DNA of 64,000 nucleotides from Arthrobacter sp. StoSoilB5 (GCF_019977235.1 NZ_AP024646.1:4960001-5024000); one strand, 5' to 3'; counted from the first letter of the stretch, positions 41,724 through 50,726 are shown. The notes: generated by a model from the letters alone, not told the origin. Program-made: numbers and translations.

Positions 41724-42682
41724 TTGTTGGTCTTCTTTGCGGTCTTGGTCTTCGCCCGGCCGATGGAGCTGGAACTGGGGTCGAACGCGTCACGGAGGCC
41801 GTCGTTCATCATGGCCAGTGAACCGGTCAGGAGGAACATGACAGTTAGCGGAACCCAGAACATCCACGGGAACGAGGACACCTGGCCGGTGGCCTGGCCG
41901 ATGAGCACACCCAGGCTGACATCGGGGAGCTTGATGCCGATGCCGATAAAGGAGAACGCCACTTCGGCCAGCACGGCACCGGTGATACCGCGGGTGAAAT
42001 CGAGGACCAACAGCGAGCCGATGTTCGGGACGAGGTGACGCCACACAATCTTGCGGGACGGAACACCCATGTATTTGGCGGCTTTGACGTAGTCCCGCTG
42101 CATGAGGGACATCGACAATGAGCGCACCAGGCGGGCGGTGCCCATCCAGCTGAAGAACAGCAGAACGATGATCAGCAGGAGCCAGCTGGGAAGGTCCTTG
42201 AGTCCGCCGCCTCCACTGGTGGCCACTGCGACCACGAGGATGGCCGGCATCATGATGAGGGCTTCAAGGATGAACAACATGACGGCATCCACTTTGCCGC
42301 CGAAGAACGCCATGGTGCAGCCATAGACAGCGGAAAACAGGACAGATACGCCGCCTACAATCAGGCCGATGAAGATCGAGATCCGGGTGCCCTCAACGAT
42401 GAGGGCCATGAGGTCGATGCCGGCTTGCGACGTCCCAAGGAAGTGATCGGGCGATGGTCCCATGCCGATATTAAGGGGATCGATGGTGTCCTTGTCCCAT
42501 GGCGTCAGGAACCCGCCGAACAGGGAGAAGAGGAACAGCGCCAGGAAGATGAACAGACCGGCGACGGCGGTACGGTTCCGCATGAAGCGGCGGAAGATTA
42601 TGCGGGACTTGCCGATGACCACGTCCTGGTCGGCAACGCGGGCCTCGTCCAGTTCCGCAATGGGATCGATGATGTTCGTCAT
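41720..42682 (-). CDS. ABC transporter permease (DppC-like), operon 2
   Basis: The 320-residue membrane protein has a charged N-terminus then about six hydrophobic segments. The DppC loop DHFLGTSQAGIDLM and the EAA loop AAKYMGVPSRKIVWRHLVPN are visible. The ATG at 42682 overlaps the previous stop as TAATG. A longer frame exists upstream but lies inside the previous gene. Confidence 0.92.
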   Translation of the reverse strand: MTNIIDPIAELDEARVADQDVVIGKSRIIFRRFMRNRTAVAGLFIFLALFLFSLFGGFLTPWDKDTIDPLNIGMGPSPDHFLGTSQAGIDLMALIVEGTRISIFIGLIVGGVSVLFSAVYGCTMAFFGGKVDAVMLFILEALIMMPAILVVAVATSGGGGLKDLPSWLLLIIVLLFFSWMGTARLVRSLSMSLMQRDYVKAAKYMGVPSRKIVWRHLVPNIGSLLVLDFTRGITGAVLAEVAFSFIGIGIKLPDVSLGVLIGQATGQVSSFPWMFWVPLTVMFLLTGSLAMMNDGLRDAFDPSSSSIGRAKTKTAKKTNK

Positions 42683-43665
42683 TACTGGACCCTCACTCGT
42701 GGATCGACGAGCGTCGTGGCGAAATCGGCAAGGATGGCGCCGATCGCGAAGATTACCGAGCCGTAGGCCAGCGTGGCCGTGGCAACGTTGACGTCCTGAA
42801 GCCCGATTGCCTGGATACTCCACAGGCCGATTCCGGGCCACGCGAAGATAGCTTCGGCAAAGAAGCCGCCGGTAAAAATCGCGGGGATGGTGAAGGCGAT
42901 GCTCTGCGCCACCGGAATGAAGGACACCCGCAGGGCGTGCCGGCGGATGGCTTGGTTACGGGTGAGCCCTTTTGCCCTGGCTGTGCGGACGAAGTCTGCG
43001 TTCACGTTGTCCAGGAGATACTGCCGCTGCGCGATCTGGTAACCGGCCCAACCGAAGATGGTCATCGCGAACGTGGGCACGGCGTAGTGGGCTACGAGGT
43101 CAACGAAAGCCGGCCAACCCGGGTCGATCCCCGGCGTCGAGATTCCGGTGACGAAAAAGATGCGCTGGCCCACGGTCTCGTTGACGCTGATGGCGCCCAG
43201 CTGGACCAGGAAGTAAGCGATCGGGGCAGGAAGGATGTGCACCAGGTAGCTGTAGGACGTGATGACGCGGTCCTGGTACTTGTATTGCCGGGCGGCTGAG
43301 TACACGCCGAGCGCGACGCCGATGATCAGCGTAAGGATGATGGAGGCGATAAACAGCCGGGTGGAAACAAGCACCCGGTCAGCAAATTCTGCGTTGACGA
43401 AAGCCCCGTTCGGGCTGCGACCCCAGTCCCAGCGGGTAATGATGCCGCCGAGCCAGCCGATGTAGCGTTCCCAAGGACTGGCGTCAGGGTCCAGGCCAAG
43501 GCCGCGGAACGAGGCTGCCACCTGTTCCGGGGATGGCCGCGGAATCTTCTCCTGTTCCAGAACGGCGGGTTTGAGCGTTGATACTGCCAGGAAATAGCCC
43601 GCGCTCGTGGTCAGGAAGATCATGATCAGGTAGATGCCCGACCGCTTGGTCAGATATTTCAGCAT
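42682..43665 (-). CDS. ABC transporter permease (DppB-like), operon 2
   Basis: The 327-residue protein starts MLKYLTKRSGIYLIMIFLTT and has six hydrophobic segments and the loop ARAKGLTRNQAIRRHALRVS typical of DppB permeases. A periplasmic-type segment with PRPSPEQVAAS and DPDASPWERYIGWLG follows the first helix. It is the first gene of the operon, so the promoter should lie in the 305-bp region upstream. Confidence 0.92.
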   Translation of the reverse strand: MLKYLTKRSGIYLIMIFLTTSAGYFLAVSTLKPAVLEQEKIPRPSPEQVAASFRGLGLDPDASPWERYIGWLGGIITRWDWGRSPNGAFVNAEFADRVLVSTRLFIASIILTLIIGVALGVYSAARQYKYQDRVITSYSYLVHILPAPIAYFLVQLGAISVNETVGQRIFFVTGISTPGIDPGWPAFVDLVAHYAVPTFAMTIFGWAGYQIAQRQYLLDNVNADFVRTARAKGLTRNQAIRRHALRVSFIPVAQSIAFTIPAIFTGGFFAEAIFAWPGIGLWSIQAIGLQDVNVATATLAYGSVIFAIGAILADFATTLVDPRVRVQ

Positions 43666-43970
43666 GTCGGGCGGCTGCCCTGGATCGTGGCAAAACTCAA
43701 TGCTCGTCCTTCCGCGGTTCCCGGCTGTGGCCGGCGCCAGCTACGAATTGGCATGAGGGGTGATGGCCCCCCAAGACCCCTCCAGTGATCACCGCCCTTG
43801 TATGGCTTGGGTCACATTCAAGAGGAAACTACCACAATAACTGCTTCACGTTTCGCTCCGTTTGGTCCAGTTTCACGCCTGCAGCCAGATTGTTATGTGT
43901 AGACTGCGTCACGATTTCGACGTCGGAGGCACTGTGGCGCTTACAAAGGCCTAACGAGGACGGACTTGAT
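43666..43970. other. Gene-free region upstream of ABC operon 2
   Basis: No convincing gene is present. It lies between the tetR stop and the dppB-like start, both on the minus strand, so it should contain the ABC operon promoter. GGTGAT near 43757 and ATCACC near 43788 could pair as a loose inverted repeat. I could not assign -35/-10 elements with confidence. Confidence 0.5.
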
Positions 43971-44585
43971 CTAGGAAGATCGCATGAGGCGCGAGACGAG
44001 TTCGCCCCAGGATTCGGTGAGCCTCTTCGGTGAGATGCCGTGGACGCGTACGTCGTTGACGATTCGTTCCGGGTCCAGTGCGGAAAGCAACGACATCGCC
44101 ATGACCCACGGATCTGCGATGCCTGCCTCACGCAGCAGGACCTCGATATGTCGGTGTGCAAGGACAGTGGCCGGCACGTCAAAGCGATTGCGGGCATTGG
44201 TAGCGGCCGCTTTCAGGAGCTCGCCGTTTTCCAGGACGAAGTAAATGCGGCCCTCGCCGAAGGCCCTCAGGCGTTCGCTCGGTGTCGCGCCCGGGCCCAG
44301 GGGTGGCGGACCAAACATGAAGCCGCGCTGAAATTCAGATTCAGAGTCGCTCAGGAGGGTCATCATGAGGCCGGCCCTGCTCCCGAAGCGACGGAACACG
44401 GTTCCCTTGCCAACGTGGGCTTTGCAGGCAAGCGCGTCCATAGTGAGTGCTTCCACTCCGAACTCGTCAACCAGCTCGCGGGCAGCGCAGATCAACCGCT
44501 CGCGATTCCGGGCGGCGTCGCTGCGCTCATGCGGCGGACCGAAGGGCACGTCCGGCTGGATTGGGATCGAGCTCACAAAAAACAT
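43971..44585 (-). CDS. TetR family transcriptional regulator
   Basis: The 204-residue protein has the TetR DNA-binding pattern: ICAARELVDEFGVEALTMDA, then ACKAHVGKGTVFRRFGSRAGLM near residues 56-77. It is divergent from an FMN-reductase gene, with a palindrome between them at 44607-44620. The C-terminal half gives no hint of ligand. The ATG at 44585 is used; a start a few codons later is possible. It likely represses the reductase and itself. Confidence 0.9.
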   Translation of the reverse strand: MFFVSSIPIQPDVPFGPPHERSDAARNRERLICAARELVDEFGVEALTMDALACKAHVGKGTVFRRFGSRAGLMMTLLSDSESEFQRGFMFGPPPLGPGATPSERLRAFGEGRIYFVLENGELLKAAATNARNRFDVPATVLAHRHIEVLLREAGIADPWVMAMSLLSALDPERIVNDVRVHGISPKRLTESWGELVSRLMRSS

Positions 44586-44606
44586 TCTAGACCCGGGAAT
44601 AGAAAG

Positions 44607-44620
44607 CGGACCGTGGTCCG
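44607..44620. promoter_or_regulatory. Candidate TetR operator before the FMN reductase gene
   Basis: CGGACC, GT, GGTCCG form an inverted repeat between the divergent tetR and reductase genes, with further symmetry in the flanking AA/TT. It is followed by TTTAGTATCA, which contains a -10-like TAGTAT for the reductase. Binding would block that promoter. Confidence 0.65.
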
Positions 44621-44662
44621 TTTAGTATCAGTGAAGGTCCAAACGCTTACAAAGGAGACACC

Positions 44663-45229
44663 ATGTCAAAGAGCACCGTTCTTGCCCTCGTCGGCAGCCT
44701 CCGCGCTGATTCCCACAACAAGAAGCTCGCCGAAGCCATCCAGCTGAACGCGCCGGAGAACGTAGACGTCCAGATCCACGATTCCTTGGGCACCATCCCG
44801 TTCTACAACGAGGACATCGACGTCGAAGGCCAGGTTCCCGCCGAAGCTGCAGCCCTGCGCGCTGCTGCATCCAACGCCGACACCCTTCTCCTCGTCACCC
44901 CCGAGCACAACGGCACCATGCCCGCATCGCTGAAGAACGCCATTGACTGGCTGTCCCGCCCGTACGGCGCAGGCGCCCTCAGCGGCAAGCCGACCGCCGT
45001 CGTCGGAACCGCTTTCGGCCAGTTCGGCGGAGTCTGGGCCCAGGACGAGGCCCGTAAGGCTGTTGGCATCGCCGGCGCCAAGGTCCTTGACGAGGTCAAG
45101 CTGGCTGTCCCGGGTTCCATGATCCGCTTCGCCGAACTGCACCCGAAGGATGACGCCGAGGTTGTTGAGCAGATCAAGGCCATCTTCGAGCCCCTGACTG
45201 CCGTTCAGGAAGAAGAAGCAGCAGCCTAG
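44663..45229 (+). CDS. NAD(P)H-dependent FMN reductase/azoreductase family protein
   Basis: The 188-residue flavodoxin-fold protein has the FMN phosphate-binding start LVGSLRADSHNKKLAEA and the typical TPEHNGTMPASLKNAIDWLSRP segment near residues 80-101. Related enzymes reduce FMN, quinones or azo compounds using NAD(P)H. AAAGGAG precedes the ATG. Control by the divergent TetR protein suggests induction by a toxic or aromatic compound; this is inference. Confidence 0.93.
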   Translation: MSKSTVLALVGSLRADSHNKKLAEAIQLNAPENVDVQIHDSLGTIPFYNEDIDVEGQVPAEAAALRAAASNADTLLLVTPEHNGTMPASLKNAIDWLSRPYGAGALSGKPTAVVGTAFGQFGGVWAQDEARKAVGIAGAKVLDEVKLAVPGSMIRFAELHPKDDAEVVEQIKAIFEPLTAVQEEEAAA

Positions 45230-45246
45230 TTTTTCGCTATTCCTGC

Positions 45247-45289
45247 CCCCGCTCCGCGCCTGCGAATTCGCCGCGCGGGGTGGGGGCCT
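45247..45289 (+). terminator. Probable terminator after the FMN reductase gene
   Basis: CCCCCGCTCCGCGC and GCGCGGGGTGGGGG form an imperfect GC-rich stem about 20 bp after the stop codon. There is no clear T-run. The rest of the gap up to 45422 probably carries the promoter of the next gene. Confidence 0.5.
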
Positions 45290-45422
45290 CCGCGTTAACG
45301 CTGCGTACTGGGGCGCAGCGTGATCAACTCTTGTCCGAACCGTCACCGTAGCGGCATTTTGCCGTAGGTCGCACCGGCTTACCGTTGAACTACAGGTGGA
45401 CGGACAGGAGCGTGGGGCTGTC

Positions 45423-46259
45423 ATGCGTGCCGGGCGGAGACCAGAAAGTACGACGGCGATCCCGGCTGCCTGCCTCGTTTTGAGCCTGTTGCTGGCCGGC
45501 TGCACTTCCGGCCCGGGTCCTTTGCCATCGCCCGGGGCTGCTTCGTCTGTTCCTGCAGCGGGACCATCAGGTTCGGTGAATGAAGACAATGCTGCGGAGG
45601 ACGAATCTTCCGGTTCTCCGGCTGCGCCGTCAACCGAGGGCAGCACTGCGACTCGTCCAGATTCTCCAGCCCAGCCCTCCACCGGTTCGGGCGCTGGTAG
45701 CTCTGGCAGTTCTACCACGGGTACCCCTGGCATTGGGTCGGCCGAACCGCCTAAGCCACGTAACGCCGTCGAGCCTTTACCCAGCGCAACTCCAAACCCT
45801 TCACCCACACCCGTTGCTCCCGTGGCCCGGGCTGCGACCGTACCCCAGGAGGCCCTGAACCTGGGGCCGGCCGTGTACTACGTGGCAGTTGATGATGGCG
45901 GCGCCAGAGGTGTTCGATTCGGATGCAACGACAGCCTGGTGCCTGTCCGCGGCGCCTTGGCCCCCGGTGACCCTTTGACGGTAGCGCTGAGCCGCCTGCT
46001 GGAAGCTGGCATGCCTTTGGACACGAGCGCCGGCCTCTACGATTCACTGGCTAATTCCTCGCTGCGCTTCGTATCCGGCTATGTCAGCGGAGCAACAGTG
46101 GTGGTGAATCTGGAGGGGACGCTGCGGCCCGGCGGAGTGTGCGATATCCCGCGCATCGAGGCGCAGCTGACGCACACAATAGTCTCCGCCAGCGGGGCAT
46201 CCCGGGCCGAGATCTACGTCAATGGCAAGACGCTGGCTGAGGCGCTGAGCCAGCGATAG
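45423..46259 (+). CDS. GerMN domain lipoprotein
   Basis: The 278-residue protein begins with a lipoprotein signal peptide ending in LLLAGC near residue 26, then a long Ser/Pro/Gly-rich linker. The C-terminal 120 residues form a GerMN domain (LTVALSRLLEAG, VVVNLEGTL, then ETIVSASGA-type sequence and YVNGK). GerMN domains occur in actinobacterial lipoproteins such as LpqB and in spore germination proteins, usually on the cell surface. The ATG at 45423 was chosen because the signal peptide starts there. Confidence 0.85.
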   Translation: MRAGRRPESTTAIPAACLVLSLLLAGCTSGPGPLPSPGAASSVPAAGPSGSVNEDNAAEDESSGSPAAPSTEGSTATRPDSPAQPSTGSGAGSSGSSTTGTPGIGSAEPPKPRNAVEPLPSATPNPSPTPVAPVARAATVPQEALNLGPAVYYVAVDDGGARGVRFGCNDSLVPVRGALAPGDPLTVALSRLLEAGMPLDTSAGLYDSLANSSLRFVSGYVSGATVVVNLEGTLRPGGVCDIPRIEAQLTHTIVSASGASRAEIYVNGKTLAEALSQR

Positions 46260-46290
46260 CCCGTTTGGGACTGATGCCTCAGTTTTGGAC

Positions 46291-46830
46291 TCAAGCCGTC
46301 GCTATCGCCAGTACGCGCCGCAGTGCCCAGGCCACGCGGAGCAGCGCCAGCACCGACGCGAAGGTGAGAACGAGGACAACAGCCTCAGGGATCCAGAGCC
46401 CCCTGGGACCATCGCCCTCCAGCACAACAGTGACGAGGGCAGCCACCACCAGCAGGGCAAGCCCCGGGATAGCGAACAGGAACACCTCTCCAATTTGGCG
46501 ACGATGCGAGGCGGTCAGCTTCTCCAAGGGAAGCTCGCGCTGCCCCGGCGCGGCCTTTTTGCCGAGCACGTTGATAAGCATGGAGACGCTGGTGAGTGTA
46601 AGGCCGGCTGTAGCGCCAGCCAACGTGGCGAGGGTCTGGAACAGTGTTCGGCGGGCACCTGAATCGACGCCCTCCAGCATCAATGGCTGCCTTGAGAGCA
46701 ATGCCAGGCCAAGCCACAACAAGACGGCAACAACTGCCCACGCGTAATCTGCGGGCGGGTGCAGCAGAAACCACCGCCAAACCGGCCTGCGGCGACCGGT
46801 GCGCCCTACGTCAACCTCGTACAAGCTCAT
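46291..46830 (-). CDS. Four-helix membrane protein, partner of upstream unknown gene
   Basis: The 179-residue protein has four hydrophobic segments (near residues 29-44, 66-93, 117-140 and 149-170) and a short charged N-terminus. It starts inside the end of the upstream gene (20-bp overlap), so the two are translationally coupled. I do not recognise a family. The four-helix size and pairing with a soluble protein recall the membrane half of two-gene defence systems such as Kiwa, but I see no sequence match. Convergent with the GerMN gene. Confidence 0.75.
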   Translation of the reverse strand: MSLYEVDVGRTGRRRPVWRWFLLHPPADYAWAVVAVLLWLGLALLSRQPLMLEGVDSGARRTLFQTLATLAGATAGLTLTSVSMLINVLGKKAAPGQRELPLEKLTASHRRQIGEVFLFAIPGLALLVVAALVTVVLEGDGPRGLWIPEAVVLVLTFASVLALLRVAWALRRVLAIATA

Positions 46831-47863
46831 GTTCCGCGCTGCCTTCTGATTCCTCCGTCGGCTTGCCGCCCCCACGCTCCTCTTTTATTGCGGCCGCCAG
46901 GGCCTGCCGCACCGCGGCCACCCCTCCCGCGACGATGTCCGGCACCGAGCCGGAGTCCGCGGAGCCCTTGATTTCCGGGAGTGTCAGGGCGAAGAAGGCC
47001 TCGTTATCCCTGGCCTGTTTGCCGAGGATGGAGATGGCCTCAGCCGTGGACTTCCGGGGATCGTTGAACACATCAGGGTCTACTTCGATGTGCGAGATGA
47101 AACGCTCCTTCAGGAGATCGACAACCTCGCGGTCGCCGGTCAGGGAATCTTTGCCCTCGGCCACGACGTAGTCGAAGTGCTCAACGGATCCCGCCCTGCG
47201 GAACAGATCAATGAGTTGCTGGATTCGGTCCCGGATCCGTTGCTTGTCCTCGGCCCTTCCCGAACGGCCCACGCTGAGGGAAATCCGGAACGTTCCCTGG
47301 TTCATGAGGCGCGAGGCGCTGTCCAGGACGTCAGCCCACTCGCCTTCCATCAGCTTCCCCGAGAGGCGTTCAGCAGGAAGCGCGAACTCGAAGCGAGTCA
47401 CCTCAAGCCTATTAAGGATCTCCTCGATATCCTCGCGGACCACCGGAACCAATCCCAGCCCAAGCCCCAACATGCCCTCCAGGTACTCCGCCATCCTGGA
47501 AGCCCGTGGGCCATTGCCGCTGGTCAACACGGCGATGACGTTCCGTTTCAGGAAGGCAAAGTAGGTGGTTTCCAGAAGATGGTCACCCGGCGCCAAGGGC
47601 AGCGGCTTGCGGCGTCCAAGCGCATCCCCCACGCTGGGCAGGTTGGTATCGCGAACCCGATCCAGGAGGATAACCGGATGCGGCGAAAGTGATGCACTTT
47701 GAGCAACCAACACCGTGCCATCCACGCTGACGAAGTGCCGGTCGGTCCCAGCCTCTTGTGCCTTCTTGAGTACCTCGGCTACCCGGCGCGCCGGAAACGG
47801 GCGCCGCAGATCATCGCCATTAAGTTGCTCAATGCGCCAGAACTGCACGCTGCGTCTTGCCAT
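46811..47863 (-). CDS. Soluble protein of unknown function, DUF6731-like
   Basis: The 350-residue protein has no signal peptide or membrane helix. It starts with a strand-rich region (VQFWRIEQLNGDDLRRPF; then ILLDRVRDTNLPS; then NVIAVLTSGNGPRASRMAEYL near residues 108-128) that resembles a family I associate with DUF6731, found in phages and bacteria. The C-terminal half is mixed helix and strand and ends in an acidic tail. It overlaps the membrane-protein gene downstream. The pair is isolated between housekeeping genes. Function unknown; the family name is tentative. Confidence 0.7.
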   Translation of the reverse strand: MARRSVQFWRIEQLNGDDLRRPFPARRVAEVLKKAQEAGTDRHFVSVDGTVLVAQSASLSPHPVILLDRVRDTNLPSVGDALGRRKPLPLAPGDHLLETTYFAFLKRNVIAVLTSGNGPRASRMAEYLEGMLGLGLGLVPVVREDIEEILNRLEVTRFEFALPAERLSGKLMEGEWADVLDSASRLMNQGTFRISLSVGRSGRAEDKQRIRDRIQQLIDLFRRAGSVEHFDYVVAEGKDSLTGDREVVDLLKERFISHIEVDPDVFNDPRKSTAEAISILGKQARDNEAFFALTLPEIKGSADSGSVPDIVAGGVAAVRQALAAAIKEERGGGKPTEESEGSAEHELVRG

Positions 47864-47977
47864 CCGCCCTCCCCTACTTGCGGCCCTTTGCTACTGATTC
47901 CAAGCTAATGGCGAGGTCAGACATTAATGCCGGGTTCCGCCGTCGTGCGCTTTATTCTGTCCGCAAACCGGGCGGCA

Positions 47978-48826
47978 TCACGGCCTGTATTTGGGTCCCT
48001 GCGCGAAGAGCGCGTCCATCTCATCGTGGCTGCGCGTGCCCGCCAATCCTGCCCAGTTGCCGTCGCCCAGGATCTCCTTCGCCACCCGTGCCACCTTCGC
48101 GTAGGCAGCTTTCGCCGTGTTGCCACCGATGCTGATCCGCCGTATCCCGGCGTCGTGAAGTTCGAGCGGGGACGGTGCGCCTACCCCGGCTAGTGCATTA
48201 AGGGGCGCAGGGATCTTGCTGGAGAGTTCATGCAGGACGTGAAGGTCCAGGACTCCGGGAACGAAGATGCCGTCCGCGCCTGCCGTGAGGTAGGACTCGG
48301 CACGGCGCAGGGTTTCGTCGTAGGCGTCGTCCGGATACTGTCCCGACAGGTAAGTGTCCGTGCGGGCATTGATGAACAACGGGATCCCGCGCTCGTCCGC
48401 CACTGCGCGGATCAAGGCGATGCGCCGCGACTGTTCATTGATCTCCGTCAGTGGCTCAGCAGCCGAGTCCTCGATATTGATTCCTACCGCGCCTGTATCC
48501 AGCACTCCGTGCACGGTTGCCCTGAGTTCATCGTCCGTGCGCCCGTAGCCCGTTTCGATGTCTGCGGTCACCGGCAGGGTGGTTGCCCCTGCCACGCGCC
48601 CCAATGCCGCCATCGCCAGCCCCCACGGCACATGATCGCCGTCCCGGAAGCCCAGGCTCCAGGAAACCGCCGAACTGGAGGTGGCAATCGCCGTTGCGCC
48701 AGCCTCTTGAACAACGCGGGCAGAAGCAGCATCCCAGACGTTCACCAGGACGAGCGGTGTGGGCCCGGCGTCGTGAAGCTTGTGGAAGAGTTCGGCTTTG
48801 GTCACGGATCCCCTGTGCAGTGTCAT
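47978..48826 (-). CDS. Isocitrate lyase/PEP mutase family protein
   Basis: The 282-residue protein has the PEP mutase/isocitrate lyase barrel pattern: LVNVWDAASARVVQEAGATAIATSS near the N-terminus, LPVTADIETGYG with metal-binding aspartate and glutamate near 90-100, and GINIEDSA near 117. Members break or rearrange C-C or C-P bonds next to a carboxylate. The particular reaction cannot be read from the sequence. The ATG at 48826 was preferred over 48874 since the barrel begins soon after. Divergent from the aminotransferase. Confidence 0.9.
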   Translation of the reverse strand: MTLHRGSVTKAELFHKLHDAGPTPLVLVNVWDAASARVVQEAGATAIATSSSAVSWSLGFRDGDHVPWGLAMAALGRVAGATTLPVTADIETGYGRTDDELRATVHGVLDTGAVGINIEDSAAEPLTEINEQSRRIALIRAVADERGIPLFINARTDTYLSGQYPDDAYDETLRRAESYLTAGADGIFVPGVLDLHVLHELSSKIPAPLNALAGVGAPSPLELHDAGIRRISIGGNTAKAAYAKVARVAKEILGDGNWAGLAGTRSHDEMDALFAQGPKYRP

Positions 48827-48924
48827 AGCTACATTCCAGCCCCTAGCGTTCCCGGCGTAAAGGAAACCCGACAAACGCGGGCATTCTTGGAAACATATGT
48901 TGCCTCATTAGCAACCTTCAGGAG

Positions 48925-48930
48925 TATCCT
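48925..48930 (+). promoter_or_regulatory. Leaderless -10 hexamer TATCCT
   Basis: TATCCT ends exactly 6 nt before the GTG at 48937. With no Shine-Dalgarno sequence between, this fits leaderless transcription. Confidence 0.6.
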
Positions 48931-48936
48931 GTCTCT

Positions 48937-50247
48937 GTGACCCACGAAACATTGGATGCCGGCACCAAGCTGCCCGCTGAAGCCATCGACGCCATTGAGC
49001 GGGCCGCCACGGCCGCCGCCCACCCGCACGAGGAATTGTTCTCCGCGCGGGCCGCCAATATCAAACAGTCCGCTGTACGCGACGTCTTCGATATCTCGAT
49101 GCGGCCCGGCCTTGTCTCGCTCGCCGGCGGCAACCCCTACCTGCAGTCGCTGCCACTGGAAAAGCTTGGCCAGACCGCGGCCAGGATCATTTCCGAGGAG
49201 GGCATGACCGCACTCCAATACGGCGGAGGCCAGGGGACCGCGGAACTCCGCCAACAGATCTGCACGATCATGGCGGCCGAAGGCATCACGGACGCACAGC
49301 CAGAGAACATCGTGATCACGGCAGGTTCCCAGTCGGCACAGGATGTGGCCACCAAAGTCTTCTGCAATCCCGGCGATGTGGTCCTCGTTGAAAACCCCAC
49401 CTACGTTGGGGCCCTGAATACTTTCGAGGCTTACCAAGTGCAGGTGGAGCCCATTGAAATGGACGACGACGGCCTGGTACCTGAGCTGCTCGAAGCCAGG
49501 ATCGCCGCACTTCAGGCAGAGGGCAAAAGCATCAAGTTCCTCTACACGATCCCCAACTTCAACAACCCCTCGGGCATCACCCTGGCAGAAGCGCGCCGGC
49601 AACGAATCGTTGATATATGCCGCAATGCGAATATTATCGTCCTTGAGGACAATCCCTACGGCCTACTGCGGTTTGACGGCCATCCGATCGCGCCGATGCG
49701 GGCCGCGAATGCAGACGACGTTATCTACCTGGGGTCCTTCTCCAAGATCTTCGCGCCGGGTCTTCGCATCGGCTGGGCCCTGGTGCCCGCCCATCTGCAG
49801 CGTCGTTTCTACCTGGCCTCCGAAGCCGTCACGCTATGCCCACCCCCTCTGAACCAAATGCTTGTATCCGCATATCTGCGTGACTACGACTGGCGGGGGC
49901 AAATTGAAACCTATCGCGGCCTCTACGAAGAACGCTGCAAGGCCCTGCTCTCCGCCTTGGACGAATACATGCCAGCCGGGCTCTCGTGGACGCGCCCCGA
50001 GGGTGGGTTCTTCGTCTGGGTCACGCTTCCCCAAGGCGTGGACACCTACCCCTTGTTGAAAATGGCCATCGACGCAGGGGTTGTCTTCATCCCCGGCGCC
50101 GCATTCTCGCCGGCAGACGGACCCTCCAACAAGCTCCGCCTGGCCTTCAGCGCTGTACCGCCGGATACGATTGCCGAAGGCGTACGCCGTCTGGCCCCTG
50201 TTCTGGCAGAGGCCATCAAAGCCACCACTGAAGGAGCAGCACTATGA
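48937..50247 (+). CDS. PLP-dependent aminotransferase, class I (LysN/2-aminoadipate type)
   Basis: The 436-residue enzyme has the fold type I pattern: GGGQGTAELRQQI, the NPTYVGALNTF cofactor-binding region, PNFNNPSG and the PLP lysine in YLGSFSKIFAPGLRIGW near residue 270. It resembles the 2-aminoadipate/MocR-type aminotransferases but has no helix-turn-helix domain. The start is GTG with TATCCT six bases upstream. It overlaps the universal stress protein gene by 4 bp. Substrate not determined. Confidence 0.92.
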   Translation: MTHETLDAGTKLPAEAIDAIERAATAAAHPHEELFSARAANIKQSAVRDVFDISMRPGLVSLAGGNPYLQSLPLEKLGQTAARIISEEGMTALQYGGGQGTAELRQQICTIMAAEGITDAQPENIVITAGSQSAQDVATKVFCNPGDVVLVENPTYVGALNTFEAYQVQVEPIEMDDDGLVPELLEARIAALQAEGKSIKFLYTIPNFNNPSGITLAEARRQRIVDICRNANIIVLEDNPYGLLRFDGHPIAPMRAANADDVIYLGSFSKIFAPGLRIGWALVPAHLQRRFYLASEAVTLCPPPLNQMLVSAYLRDYDWRGQIETYRGLYEERCKALLSALDEYMPAGLSWTRPEGGFFVWVTLPQGVDTYPLLKMAIDAGVVFIPGAAFSPADGPSNKLRLAFSAVPPDTIAEGVRRLAPVLAEAIKATTEGAAL

Positions 50248-50672
50248 CCGGGGTTGTCATTGTAGGAGTAGACGGCAGCGAGACGGCGATGAGGGCGGCC
50301 AAGGCCGCCCAGCAACTGGCCATCGGGATTGGCGCCAGTCTTCGCGTGGTGAGCGCTTTCGATAGCAACAAGACCGAGGTAGTTGAGATCGGGACGGACA
50401 AATGGATCGTGTCCGACGCCGCCGAAGCCGAGGCTGTGGCCCGCACCGTGGCGGAGCGCCTGACTGACGAGCGTCTGGAGGTAACGTACTCAGCCGCCCG
50501 TGGCAAGCCCGGCGAAGCCTTGGTCAAGGAAGCAGAAATGCTCGATGCCCGGCTGATCGTGGTGGGCAACAGGCGGATGCAAGGCCTTGGCCGGGTCCTC
50601 GGAAGCGTTGCCAACACGGTGGCCCACAATGCTCCTTGCGATGTCTACATCGCCAAGACCGACCAACCGTAA
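50244..50672 (+). CDS. Universal stress protein (UspA family)
   Basis: The 142-residue protein has the UspA fold with start VVIVGVDGSETAMRA and the ATP-binding loop GNRRMQGLGRVLGSVANTV near residues 109-127, matching the G-2X-G-9X-G(S/T) pattern of ATP-binding members. Its ATG overlaps the aminotransferase stop by 4 bp, so the two are made together, an unusual pairing. A hairpin terminator follows. Confidence 0.94.
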   Translation: MTGVVIVGVDGSETAMRAAKAAQQLAIGIGASLRVVSAFDSNKTEVVEIGTDKWIVSDAAEAEAVARTVAERLTDERLEVTYSAARGKPGEALVKEAEMLDARLIVVGNRRMQGLGRVLGSVANTVAHNAPCDVYIAKTDQP

Positions 50673-50680
50673 GCGATCTG

Positions 50681-50726
50681 AATCACGCCGCCGGGTGGGG
50701 AGCCTCACCCGGCATTTGGCGTGATT
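50681..50726 (+). terminator. Terminator hairpin after the universal stress protein gene
   Basis: GCCGGGTG and CACCCGGC form an inner stem, and AATCACGCC pairs with GGCGTGATT outside it with a short bulge. The structure starts 8 bp after the stop and is followed by TTCGCCC. Confidence 0.8.
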
